Of a DNA stretch of 64,000 nucleotides, positions 13,188 to 20,684 are shown piece after piece. The stretch is from positions 41,983-105,982 of the forward strand of contig JAGOBA010000014.1 of assembly GCA_017983635.1 (NCBI GenBank). Direction: 5' to 3'. Below the pieces are notes generated by a model. The model ran no database searches. It was not told the DNA's origin and saw nothing but the letters and a program-made list of their open reading frames with translations. Positions within the stretch are counted from its first letter, which is position 1. Every line of letters starts with the position of its first letter. A program made the translations under genes and the position numbers. Source of the stretch: Alphaproteobacteria bacterium (GTDB lineage: Bacteria > Pseudomonadota > Alphaproteobacteria > Micropepsales > Micropepsaceae).

Positions 13188-14228
13188 ATGGCGGCACTTG
13201 AACTTGGACTGCGCGGTGCAGCAATCGCGCTCTTGCTGTTGTGGGCGGTGCTACTGTTGCGCGACGCACGCGAGCGACTTGGTGCTGCGTTTGCCGCTGG
13301 CGTTGCAAGCTATGCCGTTTGTTCGGCCCCAGGGTTCGTGCCGCCGACGGGGCTGGATTGGCATTTGCTCGTCCTGACGATTTGCATTGCCAACCCGGCG
13401 ATGTTTTGGTTGTTTGCGCGTCGATTGTTCGAAGATGGGTTCAACCCGACGCGCACCCATTGGTTGGGATATACCGCGTATGCCCTTGTCGGCTCTGCGA
13501 TTTTCTTGCTCGCTCAACGTTCTCGCGCGGTAGACCGCCCGGCGCTTTTCCTTGTTTTGACGCTTGGAACGATCGGCTTCGCTGTTGCAACAGCTTGGAC
13601 GATTTGGCGCGGCCATCGCGATGACTTAGTCGAGCAACGAAGGAGACTTCGCCCGATCCTGATGGGCGCAGCCGTGCTTTATGTAGTTGGCATCGGGGTT
13701 TCCGAGTTGGGTTTTCGAGGGGCACCGCCGCCAGCGACCCTTACCTTGCTCAATGCCGCGGCGTTGGCCGGTTTTGCGGTGGCGACGCTCCTCGCATTCG
13801 TTCGCGGACCAACGGCGGACCTCTTCGTCCCGGTCCGTGCAACGATCCCCATCCCAGCAGTCGCGCCCGTGACGGATGCGCTCGTGGAGCCACTGCTAGC
13901 CCTCTTCCTCCAGGACCGACTGCACCGCGAGCCGGAATTGGCGGTCGCGGATGTCGCGCGCAAGCTGGGCGTCGCGGAACACCGGCTTCGAACGTTGATT
14001 AACCAGCAACTGGGACACCGAAATTTCGCGGCGTTCGTCAACGGATATCGGCTGGCAGAAGCGAAGGCCGCGCTTTCGGACCCCAAACAGGCCGCCGTCC
14101 CGGTGTCGACAATTGCACTCGATTCGGGCTTTGGATCGCTCGGCGTTTTCAACCGCGCCTTCAAGGCGGAAACGGGGCAAACGCCGACGGCGTTCCGCCA
14201 ATCGGCGCTGAGCCGGGACAAGTCCTAG
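13188..14228 (+). CDS. Membrane-anchored AraC-family regulator
   Basis: A 346-residue protein. Residues 1-200 contain about six or seven hydrophobic segments (for example 8-22, 57-74, 86-108, 116-135, 150-170 and 180-197), so the sensor part is in the inner membrane. Residues 235-340 form an AraC-type double helix-turn-helix: VADVARKLGVAEHRLRTLIN, then STIALDSGFGSLGVFNRAFK and ETGQTPTAFRQ. Proteins of this layout sense a membrane or periplasmic signal and bind DNA at the membrane. It lies 63 bp upstream of the hydroxylase-methyltransferase-dehydrogenase cassette on the same strand and is the obvious candidate to regulate it. Confidence 0.88.
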   Translation: MAALELGLRGAAIALLLLWAVLLLRDARERLGAAFAAGVASYAVCSAPGFVPPTGLDWHLLVLTICIANPAMFWLFARRLFEDGFNPTRTHWLGYTAYALVGSAIFLLAQRSRAVDRPALFLVLTLGTIGFAVATAWTIWRGHRDDLVEQRRRLRPILMGAAVLYVVGIGVSELGFRGAPPPATLTLLNAAALAGFAVATLLAFVRGPTADLFVPVRATIPIPAVAPVTDALVEPLLALFLQDRLHREPELAVADVARKLGVAEHRLRTLINQQLGHRNFAAFVNGYRLAEAKAALSDPKQAAVPVSTIALDSGFGSLGVFNRAFKAETGQTPTAFRQSALSRDKS

Positions 14229-14291
14229 CCGTTTCCCGACAACGCCTAGCCGTTTTTCAAAGCAGGCGAGAACTTCAACACGGAGCCAGCC

Positions 14292-15248
14292 ATGAAATTT
14301 CCCGTCGCGGCGTTATGCGGCGGAAGGAAGTTCATGCGGGCGCTCAGATTCGTTGCCGCGTTTGTCGTGTGGCCGGCCATGCTGGGCGCGCTGCCGGTCG
14401 GCTTTGCCATCACCCAAGAACTTGGGCTCGATCCAGCGCCGTGGCTGTTCGGCCTGACAGTCGTCCATCTGGGCCTGATCGCTGGGCTTGAGTTGCTCAT
14501 GCCGGCGCGGCCCGATTGGGATTGGCGGCAAGACGGCCAAGTCATCAACGACCTTGTTCATGGGGCGCTTTTGGATGTCGGGGCCCGAATTGGCGCCGCC
14601 GGGTTGACGATCGGCGTCGCCGCCTCGGCTTCAGCTCTGGCAATCACTTCGCCGTTCAGCGTGTGGCCCGACAATTGGCCGCTTTGGGGCCAAATCGGCC
14701 TGGCGATGATTCTCTACGACTTCGCCGATTACTGGAAACACCGTGCCTATCACGCCTGGGCGTGGGCTTGGCCCATCCATGCGCTGCATCACAATCCGGA
14801 CCGCATGCACATTTTTAAGGCCGGGCGCTTGCATTTTTTTGAGGCGGTCGTGCGCGCGTGTTTCGTGGTGGGCTTGCTTGTAGTGTTGGGTGCGTCGGGG
14901 ACCGTGTTGTACTGGATCGCCGCGCTTCTCAACGCCTTCGGCAATACCAATCATTGGAACGTCGAAACGCGCGTGCCGCCCGTGGTCAACTGGCTGCTTG
15001 CGACACCCGCCGTGCACTGGCTGCACCATGCCAAGGACGTTCCCGACGGGTCCCGCAACCTATCACCGTTCACGATGCTGTTCGACCATCTTTTTGGCAC
15101 TTACACCGATCCATCGCGCCGGCCCATCGGCGATGTTGGCATCGCGTTCGATCCCATTCCACGAAGTCTGCACGGACAAATTCTGTCTCCCTTGGCGTGG
15201 CCGTGGTTATCCTACCGCGCCCGCAGCGCCGAGGCACGCACGCCATGA
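14292..15248 (+). CDS. Fatty acid hydroxylase / sterol desaturase family protein
   Basis: Integral membrane di-iron oxygenase family, 318 residues. The His motifs that hold the iron are visible: HRAYH, HALHHNPDRMH and HWLHH, with the expected spacing and several membrane helices before and between them. Family members hydroxylate or desaturate lipids, sterols or carotenoids; the substrate here cannot be told. The ATG at 14292 follows CGGAG at suitable distance; a second Met fourteen codons in is possible. Its stop overlaps the next gene's start (ATGA at 15245-15248). Confidence 0.85.
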   Translation: MKFPVAALCGGRKFMRALRFVAAFVVWPAMLGALPVGFAITQELGLDPAPWLFGLTVVHLGLIAGLELLMPARPDWDWRQDGQVINDLVHGALLDVGARIGAAGLTIGVAASASALAITSPFSVWPDNWPLWGQIGLAMILYDFADYWKHRAYHAWAWAWPIHALHHNPDRMHIFKAGRLHFFEAVVRACFVVGLLVVLGASGTVLYWIAALLNAFGNTNHWNVETRVPPVVNWLLATPAVHWLHHAKDVPDGSRNLSPFTMLFDHLFGTYTDPSRRPIGDVGIAFDPIPRSLHGQILSPLAWPWLSYRARSAEARTP

Positions 15249-15475
15249 AGGTCCGCCTCAGCCCTCGATCGCGGCGGTGTGGCGCACGTTACGCCCCTCT
15301 TGCCTTGCACGTGTTGCCAACTCTTTTCATAGGCTTCGCCTTTGTGATCCCGGGAAGCTGCATTGCGGGCGTGAACGCACTCACCATTGGCTTTGCGGCC
15401 ACCGTGTTAGGGTTCATCCCCTGCTACATCGCCGGCATCTGCATTGCCGAGAAGCGGGCGCGCTCCGATGCGTAG
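15245..15475 (+). CDS. 76-residue two-helix membrane protein, unknown
   Basis: A short protein with two predicted membrane helices (about 20-40 and 45-65), a basic N-terminus and a charged tail. I do not recognise a family. Evidence that it is real is positional: its ATG overlaps the hydroxylase stop by 4 bp and its own stop overlaps the methyltransferase start by 8 bp, exactly continuing the chain of coupled genes. It may hold the neighbouring enzymes at the membrane, which is inference. Confidence 0.6.
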   Translation: MKVRLSPRSRRCGARYAPLALHVLPTLFIGFAFVIPGSCIAGVNALTIGFAATVLGFIPCYIAGICIAEKRARSDA

Positions 15476-16109
15476 GCCGAGACTCATTGCCGAACAGGCG
15501 TGCAACGCAAAGGGAATCTTGGGCCGGCTTGTAGCCTTCATCATGGCGCACGAGACACGCGAGGCCAATCGAAGCGCAATCGCCTCGCTCAATGTTGCAA
15601 TCACGGATCAAGTGCTCGACATCGGCTGCGGGCCCGGGCATGCGCTTCAAATGCTTGCGACGAAGGCACGCGAAGGTTTGGTCGCCGGTGTCGATCCCTC
15701 CGAGCTCATGGCGGACATCGCCGTCCAGCGCAATGCCGCTGCTGTCAGGGCCGGGCGCGTGCGGGTCGCCATCGCGCCGGTCGAGCACCTGCCGTTCGCG
15801 GCGTCGTCGTTCGACAAGATACTCTGCGTTCACGCAATATATTTTTGGCAAGACTTGCATGCCGCCTTCGCCGAAATCGCGCGGGTGGCGAAGCCAGGCG
15901 GCGTGCTGATGCTCCTGTTTCGCGACGCCGAGGACAAGGCCGCAGTCAATGCGTTTCCAAGCGAAGTCTATCGATTCCCGGAAATCGCCTCTGTCGTTGC
16001 TGCGCTTCGCGACCTGGGCTTCGATGCGGAGGCCGGAAGTGCGGCTGTGAGGTCCGCACCGAGTTCGCTGCAACCACGGTTGATCGTCGCAGAAAGGCGC
16101 GCGCTGTGA
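15468..16109 (+). CDS. Class I SAM-dependent methyltransferase
   Basis: A 213-residue methyltransferase of the UbiE/Methyltransf_11 type. Motif I is VLDIGCGPGHALQM, the acidic residue after strand 2 is in GVDPSELM, and motif II/III regions appear as DKILCVHAIYFW and ARVAKPGGVLML. The start at 15468 overlaps the preceding stop by 8 bp; an in-frame ATG eight codons earlier lies inside the preceding gene and is less likely. The substrate is unknown. The next gene begins in the last codon (GTGA overlap). Confidence 0.85.
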   Translation: MRRPRLIAEQACNAKGILGRLVAFIMAHETREANRSAIASLNVAITDQVLDIGCGPGHALQMLATKAREGLVAGVDPSELMADIAVQRNAAAVRAGRVRVAIAPVEHLPFAASSFDKILCVHAIYFWQDLHAAFAEIARVAKPGGVLMLLFRDAEDKAAVNAFPSEVYRFPEIASVVAALRDLGFDAEAGSAAVRSAPSSLQPRLIVAERRAL

Positions 16110-18172
16110 AGCGGGGTCTCGTCGCGGCCTTGATGCTGCTCACCTCTGTGATGACGGCGCGTGCCCAAGAGTGGGATCATGTCGGCGGCGATCTCGGCGG
16201 GCAGCGAGCGAGCGCGGCGGCGCAGATCACGCCGGCGAGTATCGATCGCCTTGCGCGCGCCTGGAGCTATTCCACCGGCGACGCGCGTTCGGCGCGGGCG
16301 CGCGGCCTGCGATGGAAGTTCCAAGCGACGCCGATCCTGGTCGAAGACCGGTTGATCTTCTGCACGCCCTTCAACGATGTGGTGGCCCTGGATCCCGGCA
16401 CCGGGCGCGAACTCTGGCGCTATCAGTCGCATTCCGCCGACATCGAACCCAGCGGTAACGGCTACTCCTGCCGCGGCGTAACGCAGTGGACGGACATGCA
16501 GGCCGCTCCAGCGTCCGCCTGCCGCACGCGCATTCTGATGGGTACGAACGACTTTCGTCTGATCGCTATCGACGCACAAACCGGCAATCCCTGTCACGAT
16601 TTCGGCGAGAACGGCGTCGTGACGCTCGATCCGGGCATGGCGCTGCTCCATCGCGGCGAAATCCAGATCACCTCGCCGCCCGTTGTCGTGCGCGGCGTCG
16701 TCATTGTCGGCTCGGCCATCAGCGACGGCTTGCGGCAGAAGGCGCCAAGCGGCGCCGTGCGTGCGTTCGATGCGCGAACGGGTGCGCCGCTGTGGAGTTT
16801 CGATCCGGTGCCGCGCGATCCGGCCGATCCCGCGCGCGCCACATGGCTCGACGGCGGCGCGGATCGCGCCGGTCATGCCAATGTTTGGTCGTTGATGTCG
16901 GCGGACGAGGCGCGCGGTTTGGTGTTCCTGCCGACGTCGAGCCCGAGCGTGGACCATTACGGCGGCGCGCGGCCGGGCGACAATCGCTACGCCAATTCGG
17001 TCGTTGCGCTGCACGCGCAAACGGGACGCGTCGCGTGGCATTTTCAAACGGTCCATCACGACCTGTGGGACTACGACGTGGCCGCCCAACCCATGCTTGC
17101 TACCATCGATCACGAGGGGCTTAGGCGGGACGTCGTGATCCAAGCCACGAAGATGGGCTTGGTGTTCACGCTCGACCGCGACACCGGAGAGCCGGTGTTT
17201 GCGGTTGAGGAGCGCCCTGTTCCTCAAGGCGATGTACCTGGCGAGTGGTATTCGCCGACACAGCCGTTTCCGGTCGTGCCGCGCTCGCTGGTTCCGACGA
17301 CACTCTCGCCCGACGAAGCATGGGGCATCACGCCCTGGGATCGCGCCCTTTGCCGCGATCTCATCCGCCGCTATCGCTACGACGGCATCTACACGCCGCC
17401 CAGCCTCGAAGGCACGATCCACCATCCCTTCATCAGCGGCGGGGTGAATTGGGGCGGCGGCGCATTCGATGCGCGCACGCAAACGCTTTATGTCAACACC
17501 AACAACGCCGCCGGTCTAACCCGGCTACGGCGGCGCGCGGATGAAGACAAGCGCAATCGCGACATTCGGCGGGGCGGGTTGCCAAGTCAATCGGGGACAC
17601 CTTATGCGGTGGAACGCACCTTGCTCGCATCGCCTCTCGGTGCACCCTGCAATCCGCCGCCGTTCGGACAGGTGCACGCCATCGATATGCGCACCGGTAA
17701 GGTGTTGTGGGAACGCCCGCTCGGCACGCTGGAGGACACCGTTCCCTTCGGCGATGTGTTTCTCCCGCGGGGTTCGGGAAATATGGGTGGATCGATCGTC
17801 ACCGCGAGCGGCGTTCTGTTTATCGGCGCGGCGATGGACAACTATCTACGCGCGTTCGATGCCGCGAGCGGAACGGAACTTTGGCGCGGGCGACTGCCTG
17901 CCGGCGGACAAGCGACGCCGATGACCTATGTCTGGCAAGGCCGTCAATATGTGGTTATCGCCGCCGGCGGGCACGAAATCATCGGCACGACGCCCGGCGA
18001 CACACTTGTTGCTTTTGCGCTTGATGAAGAAACGCCGCTCATCTTGCTTCAGGCAGCGCGTTTAATCGAGCGGCCGACGACGTTGTGGTTCGGATTGCTG
18101 ATTTTCGGTGCCGCGTTCATTGGCGGTTTGCTCTTGCGATGGTGGGCGCCTCGCTCTCCGCGACTTGGATAG
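16106..18172 (+). CDS. PQQ-dependent dehydrogenase with C-terminal membrane helix
   Basis: Periplasmic quinoprotein of the membrane glucose dehydrogenase type, 688 residues. The open frame extends upstream in error; the GTG at 16106 overlaps the methyltransferase stop (GTGA) and gives a good signal peptide (about 1-20, cleavage after ARA). Beta-propeller repeats are marked by segments such as TGRELWRYQSHS, TGAPLWSFDPVP and TGKVLWERPLG, and the conserved HHDLWDYDV sits mid-protein. Unlike membrane glucose dehydrogenase, which has N-terminal helices, this one has a single helix at its C-terminus (about 655-678) ending in basic residues. It oxidises an alcohol or sugar with PQQ; the substrate is unknown. 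Confidence 0.88.
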   Translation: MKRGLVAALMLLTSVMTARAQEWDHVGGDLGGQRASAAAQITPASIDRLARAWSYSTGDARSARARGLRWKFQATPILVEDRLIFCTPFNDVVALDPGTGRELWRYQSHSADIEPSGNGYSCRGVTQWTDMQAAPASACRTRILMGTNDFRLIAIDAQTGNPCHDFGENGVVTLDPGMALLHRGEIQITSPPVVVRGVVIVGSAISDGLRQKAPSGAVRAFDARTGAPLWSFDPVPRDPADPARATWLDGGADRAGHANVWSLMSADEARGLVFLPTSSPSVDHYGGARPGDNRYANSVVALHAQTGRVAWHFQTVHHDLWDYDVAAQPMLATIDHEGLRRDVVIQATKMGLVFTLDRDTGEPVFAVEERPVPQGDVPGEWYSPTQPFPVVPRSLVPTTLSPDEAWGITPWDRALCRDLIRRYRYDGIYTPPSLEGTIHHPFISGGVNWGGGAFDARTQTLYVNTNNAAGLTRLRRRADEDKRNRDIRRGGLPSQSGTPYAVERTLLASPLGAPCNPPPFGQVHAIDMRTGKVLWERPLGTLEDTVPFGDVFLPRGSGNMGGSIVTASGVLFIGAAMDNYLRAFDAASGTELWRGRLPAGGQATPMTYVWQGRQYVVIAAGGHEIIGTTPGDTLVAFALDEETPLILLQAARLIERPTTLWFGLLIFGAAFIGGLLLRWWAPRSPRLG

Positions 18173-18599
18173 CCGCTACTCAAAGATTCATGCCGCAGCA
18201 CCGCGATCAGCTGATCATCCAACAAGCCGGCCTCGGGAATAAAACGCACGGCGTTCGTCGCAAGTCTCGCCGTAGGAAGGCAGATGCGCGCAGGGCGAGT
18301 GCCCAAATCTCGCCGTCTCGTAGTCTCATGCGCGCTCATCTGGGACCAACTTCATGCTGGCGCTGCACACGCTCAGCACACGGAGCATTGCAAGTGATTG
18401 GAAGAGAAGACGGATCGGAAAAATCCATCATCAGGGCCACGCTGAATCGGTGCTGCAACGTCGAGATTCCGCTAAGTGCTAGAGTCTGGTCGGCCCAGTA
18501 TGTCTTTGGACCAATAGTGCGATCCGCCAAAGCCAAACAACAGTTGTGCCCGAAACGCAAGCTCCACAAGGGGGCAAACCTCCCTCTCGTGCGGCTACG

Positions 18600-18780
18600 G
18601 CCACCGCAAGCAGCCTCCGCGGGCGCAGCCGCAAGGAGCAGCGCCAACAGCAACGCGCCAATGGCAACGCGCCAATGGCAACGAGGCTACGCGTCGGACC
18701 CAGGGACAGGGAGGGATTTCGACAACTCAAGTACCAAGCCAAGCTGGCGGTCAAGTGTTAATAGAAGTTTAGCAATCGTA
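18600..18780 (-). pseudogene. Degenerate relative of the 6942-7304 small secreted protein
   Basis: On the minus strand the sequence matches the 5' part of the gene at 6942-7304 over its promoter (a TTAAC..CTTGAC segment near 18755-18770) and signal peptide (SLGxxRSL, then LLALLLAAAPAEAAC after a frame change). Both start codons of the intact gene are lost, and the exact 14-bp tandem duplication at 18655-18682 shifts the frame. Similarity fades after the AEAAC cleavage site. It may be a broken duplicate or a broken sister gene sharing the same leader. Confidence 0.6.
18655..18682. repeat. 14-bp perfect tandem duplication
   Basis: The unit GCGCCAATGGCAAC occurs twice back to back (18655-18668 and 18669-18682). 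The intact relative at about 7250-7270 has one matching unit. The extra 14 bp changes the reading frame inside the signal peptide, which points to slippage as the disabling event. Confidence 0.8.
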
Positions 18781-18786
18781 TCGTGC

Positions 18787-18799
18787 GCTAATGGTTAGC
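18787..18799. promoter_or_regulatory. 13-bp palindrome
   Basis: GCTAA and TTAGC arms separated by TGG. It lies just upstream of the degenerate gene's promoter remnant. A regulator site is possible but not supported further. Confidence 0.25.
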
Positions 18800-18863
18800 A
18801 TTATGCCGTGCGACCCCCGCCCACCCCACTTCGATCAAGCGGGCAGTTTAGTGAACTGTCGTC

Positions 18864-18907
18864 GAAATCCACCGAAATCTCCCGAAATCTGGAAATCTGT
18901 CGAAATC
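18864..18907. repeat. Five GAAATC repeats, about 10 bp apart
   Basis: GAAATC occurs at 18864, 18874, 18884, 18892 and 18902, so the spacings are 10, 10, 8 and 10 bp. Just before it is a CAGTT/AACTG inverted repeat (18844-18858). Sites on one helix face can bind a regulator cooperatively, but simple slippage is also possible. Confidence 0.5.
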
Positions 18908-18933
18908 GCAGGTTGGCTACTTCACACTCTAGC

Positions 18934-18972
18934 GTCCGCTTTTCGCAGGTCGAGATCGTCGACTATCACTGA
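18934..18972 (+). pseudogene. 3' remnant of a higB-type toxin gene
   Basis: The twelve codons before the TGA at 18970-18972 read VRFSQVEIVDYH, the typical end of HigB/RelE-family toxins (FRF..xVELVDYH). Nothing upstream in this frame resembles the rest of a toxin, so only the tail is left. It ends 22 bp before the higA start, the normal spacing of a higBA pair. Confidence 0.55.
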
Positions 18973-18994
18973 CAAGCGAGCGTTGGAGAGGCAC

Positions 18995-19294
18995 ATGGGC
19001 ATTCTACACAATCCGCACCCCGGGGAGATCTTGTCGCGTGAGTTTCTTGCGGAACTCAACATGAGCCAGAACGCGCTAGCCGGCGCCATCGGCGTGCCGG
19101 CGAACCGCATTCACGCGATCGTCAAAGGTACGCGCGACATCACCGCCGATACCGATCTGAGGCTGAGCCGGTTTTTCGGCTTGAGCGAGGGGTATTTCCT
19201 GCGTTTGCAGAACGCGCATGACATGCTTGAGGCGAAGCGCCGGATAGCGGCGGCGCTGGCGAAGATCAAGCCGCACCGGCGCAAGGCGGCTTGA
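18995..19294 (+). CDS. higA: HigA-family antitoxin, orphan
   Basis: A 99-residue XRE-type helix-turn-helix protein of the HigA family: it begins HNPHPGEILSREFLAEL, with the DNA-binding part MSQNALAGAIGVPANRIHAIVKG and the family segment ADTDLRLSRFFGLSEGYFLRLQ. The open frame runs upstream but the ATG at 18995 is the family's standard start and follows GGAGAGG. Its usual toxin partner is missing apart from a short tail directly upstream. It may now act only as a repressor or as an antidote to related toxins. Confidence 0.88.
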   Translation: MGILHNPHPGEILSREFLAELNMSQNALAGAIGVPANRIHAIVKGTRDITADTDLRLSRFFGLSEGYFLRLQNAHDMLEAKRRIAAALAKIKPHRRKAA

Positions 19295-19425
19295 GGTGGC
19301 GCCCGCACCGACCCCTTTGATCTGACCGCTTACTTGTTCGCCGTCCATGTCCGCCCTCTTACCGTGGACGTCCGCCGCCACTGGCGGTATTCAGTGGATC
19401 GCAACGCTTGGCGGAGACGTTCGTA

Positions 19426-20628
19426 GTGACAGTTCACGGAATGACGGCGGCGGGGTTTGAGGGGTTGCGCGATGCGTTTGGCGAGGGTCAGGCCCGGGAC
19501 AGCGGCGGCGCGCAGCTTTGCGTCTACGCCCACGGCCACAAGGTCGTCGATCTGTGGACCGGGCGCGACAAGGTGAATGATCGTCCGTATACGGACGATA
19601 CGCTCACGCTCTGTTTTTCCGTGAGCAAGGGCGCGACGGCGACCATGGCGCATATGCTGGCCGAACGCGGGTTGCTGGATTTCGAGGCGCCGGTGGCGCG
19701 CTATTGGCCCGAGTTCGCGGCGCATGGAAAGGCGGCGATCACGGTCGGCGATGTGCTCGCGCATCGGTCGGGGCTGAGCAGCTTCGATCCGGACGCCTGG
19801 ATTGCGATCCGCGACTTGGGCGATTGGGCGCGCTGTGCGGGTTCGCTCGCTGCGATGCGGCCGCTGTGGGAGCCCCGGTCGGCGTTTTCGTATCACGCGG
19901 TCACGTACGGGTTCCTGGTCGGCGAATTGATCCGCCGGATCACGGGCAAGATGCCAGGTCAGTTCTTTGCCGAGGAGATCGCGCGGCCGCTCGGGCTTGA
20001 GCTTTGGATCGGCTTGCCGCCACGCGAAGCGCCGCGGGTCGCGCCGTTCTATTCCGAGCGGCAGGGGCTAAGCGCCGCGCAAATGACGGCGTTGCTCGGC
20101 GGGCTCGGCATCGACACCACGACGCGGCATGCGCGCGCGACGCTGAAAACGCTCGCCGATATGAGCGAGGGACTGGCGTTTCTGAATTCGCGCGAAGGCC
20201 AGGCGGCGCAGATACCGGCGGCGAACATGATCGGCACCGCCGCGGCGCTGGCACGCCTCTACGCCGCGACCATCGGCGAGGTAGACGGCGTGCAGCTGCT
20301 CAAGCCCGAAACCGTCAGCCGCGCAACGCGGTTCGAGATCGACGGGCTGAACGCTCCCGGGGATTTTGCCCGCATCCCCATGGTCTCACCGCATCGCTTT
20401 GGGCTCGGCTATCAGCTCACCCGCAGCGCGGCGCCGATGTTGGGCGAGGGATCGTTCGGCCATGACGGCGCCGGCGGGCGTATCGGGTTTGCGCACGCCC
20501 AGACCGGCATTGCCGTCGGCTATGTCTGCAACAACAACCAGTGGGATGGCATGAGTGGCCCGGACGAACGCTGGGTCCCATGGACGAAGGCGCTGCGCAG
20601 CGCCGTCGGGATGGCGTCGAGGTCGTGA
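19426..20628 (+). CDS. Beta-lactamase-family serine hydrolase
   Basis: A 400-residue class C beta-lactamase-like esterase. The nucleophile motif SVSK (in CFSVSKGATATMAHML) and the YHAVTYGFLVGELI tyrosine region are present, and HDGAGGRIGFAH marks the third motif. There is no signal peptide, so it is likely cytoplasmic, as in EstB-like hydrolases. The GTG at 19426 is chosen because GGAG lies nine bases before it and the VHGMTAAGFEGLRDAF beginning fits the family; the ATG at 19441 is an alternative. Substrates of this family vary (esters, amides), so none is assigned. Confidence 0.82.
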   Translation: MTVHGMTAAGFEGLRDAFGEGQARDSGGAQLCVYAHGHKVVDLWTGRDKVNDRPYTDDTLTLCFSVSKGATATMAHMLAERGLLDFEAPVARYWPEFAAHGKAAITVGDVLAHRSGLSSFDPDAWIAIRDLGDWARCAGSLAAMRPLWEPRSAFSYHAVTYGFLVGELIRRITGKMPGQFFAEEIARPLGLELWIGLPPREAPRVAPFYSERQGLSAAQMTALLGGLGIDTTTRHARATLKTLADMSEGLAFLNSREGQAAQIPAANMIGTAAALARLYAATIGEVDGVQLLKPETVSRATRFEIDGLNAPGDFARIPMVSPHRFGLGYQLTRSAAPMLGEGSFGHDGAGGRIGFAHAQTGIAVGYVCNNNQWDGMSGPDERWVPWTKALRSAVGMASRS

Positions 20629-20684
20629 TGTCGCCATCGATCAGGACTTCTTCGAGGTGCAGAGCCAAGCTTGGGCCCGATGCC

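Larger units (their letters stand above)
18173..18994. other. Gene-poor stretch with remnants
   Basis: About 820 bp without an intact gene that I can support. It contains a degenerate copy of the promoter and signal-peptide region of the 6942-7304 gene, a 14-bp tandem duplication, a short palindrome, five GAAATC repeats and the tail of a higB toxin. The part from 18173 to about 18590 shows no recognisable gene. The region looks like an old insertion or rearrangement site. Confidence 0.6.

Noticed and set aside
12970..13308. A minus-strand frame with QQCFDQYCHSC, resembling a cytochrome c haem region.
   Set aside because: No CxxCH motif is present, the frame overlaps the AraC gene start, and the rest has no family resemblance.
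15500..16105. An 890-residue version of the PQQ dehydrogenase.
   Set aside because: The first 202 codons overlap the methyltransferase in another frame; the GTG at 16106 gives a signal peptide and an operon overlap.
18085..18798. A 237-codon plus-strand frame after the PQQ dehydrogenase.
   Set aside because: The content is basic, low in hydrophobic structure, overlaps a recognisable degenerate gene on the other strand and has no known motif.
19295..19425. Inverted repeat CCACTG/CAGTGG near 19378-19398.
   Set aside because: Only 6-bp arms with an 8-base loop and no T-run; too weak to call a terminator or operator.
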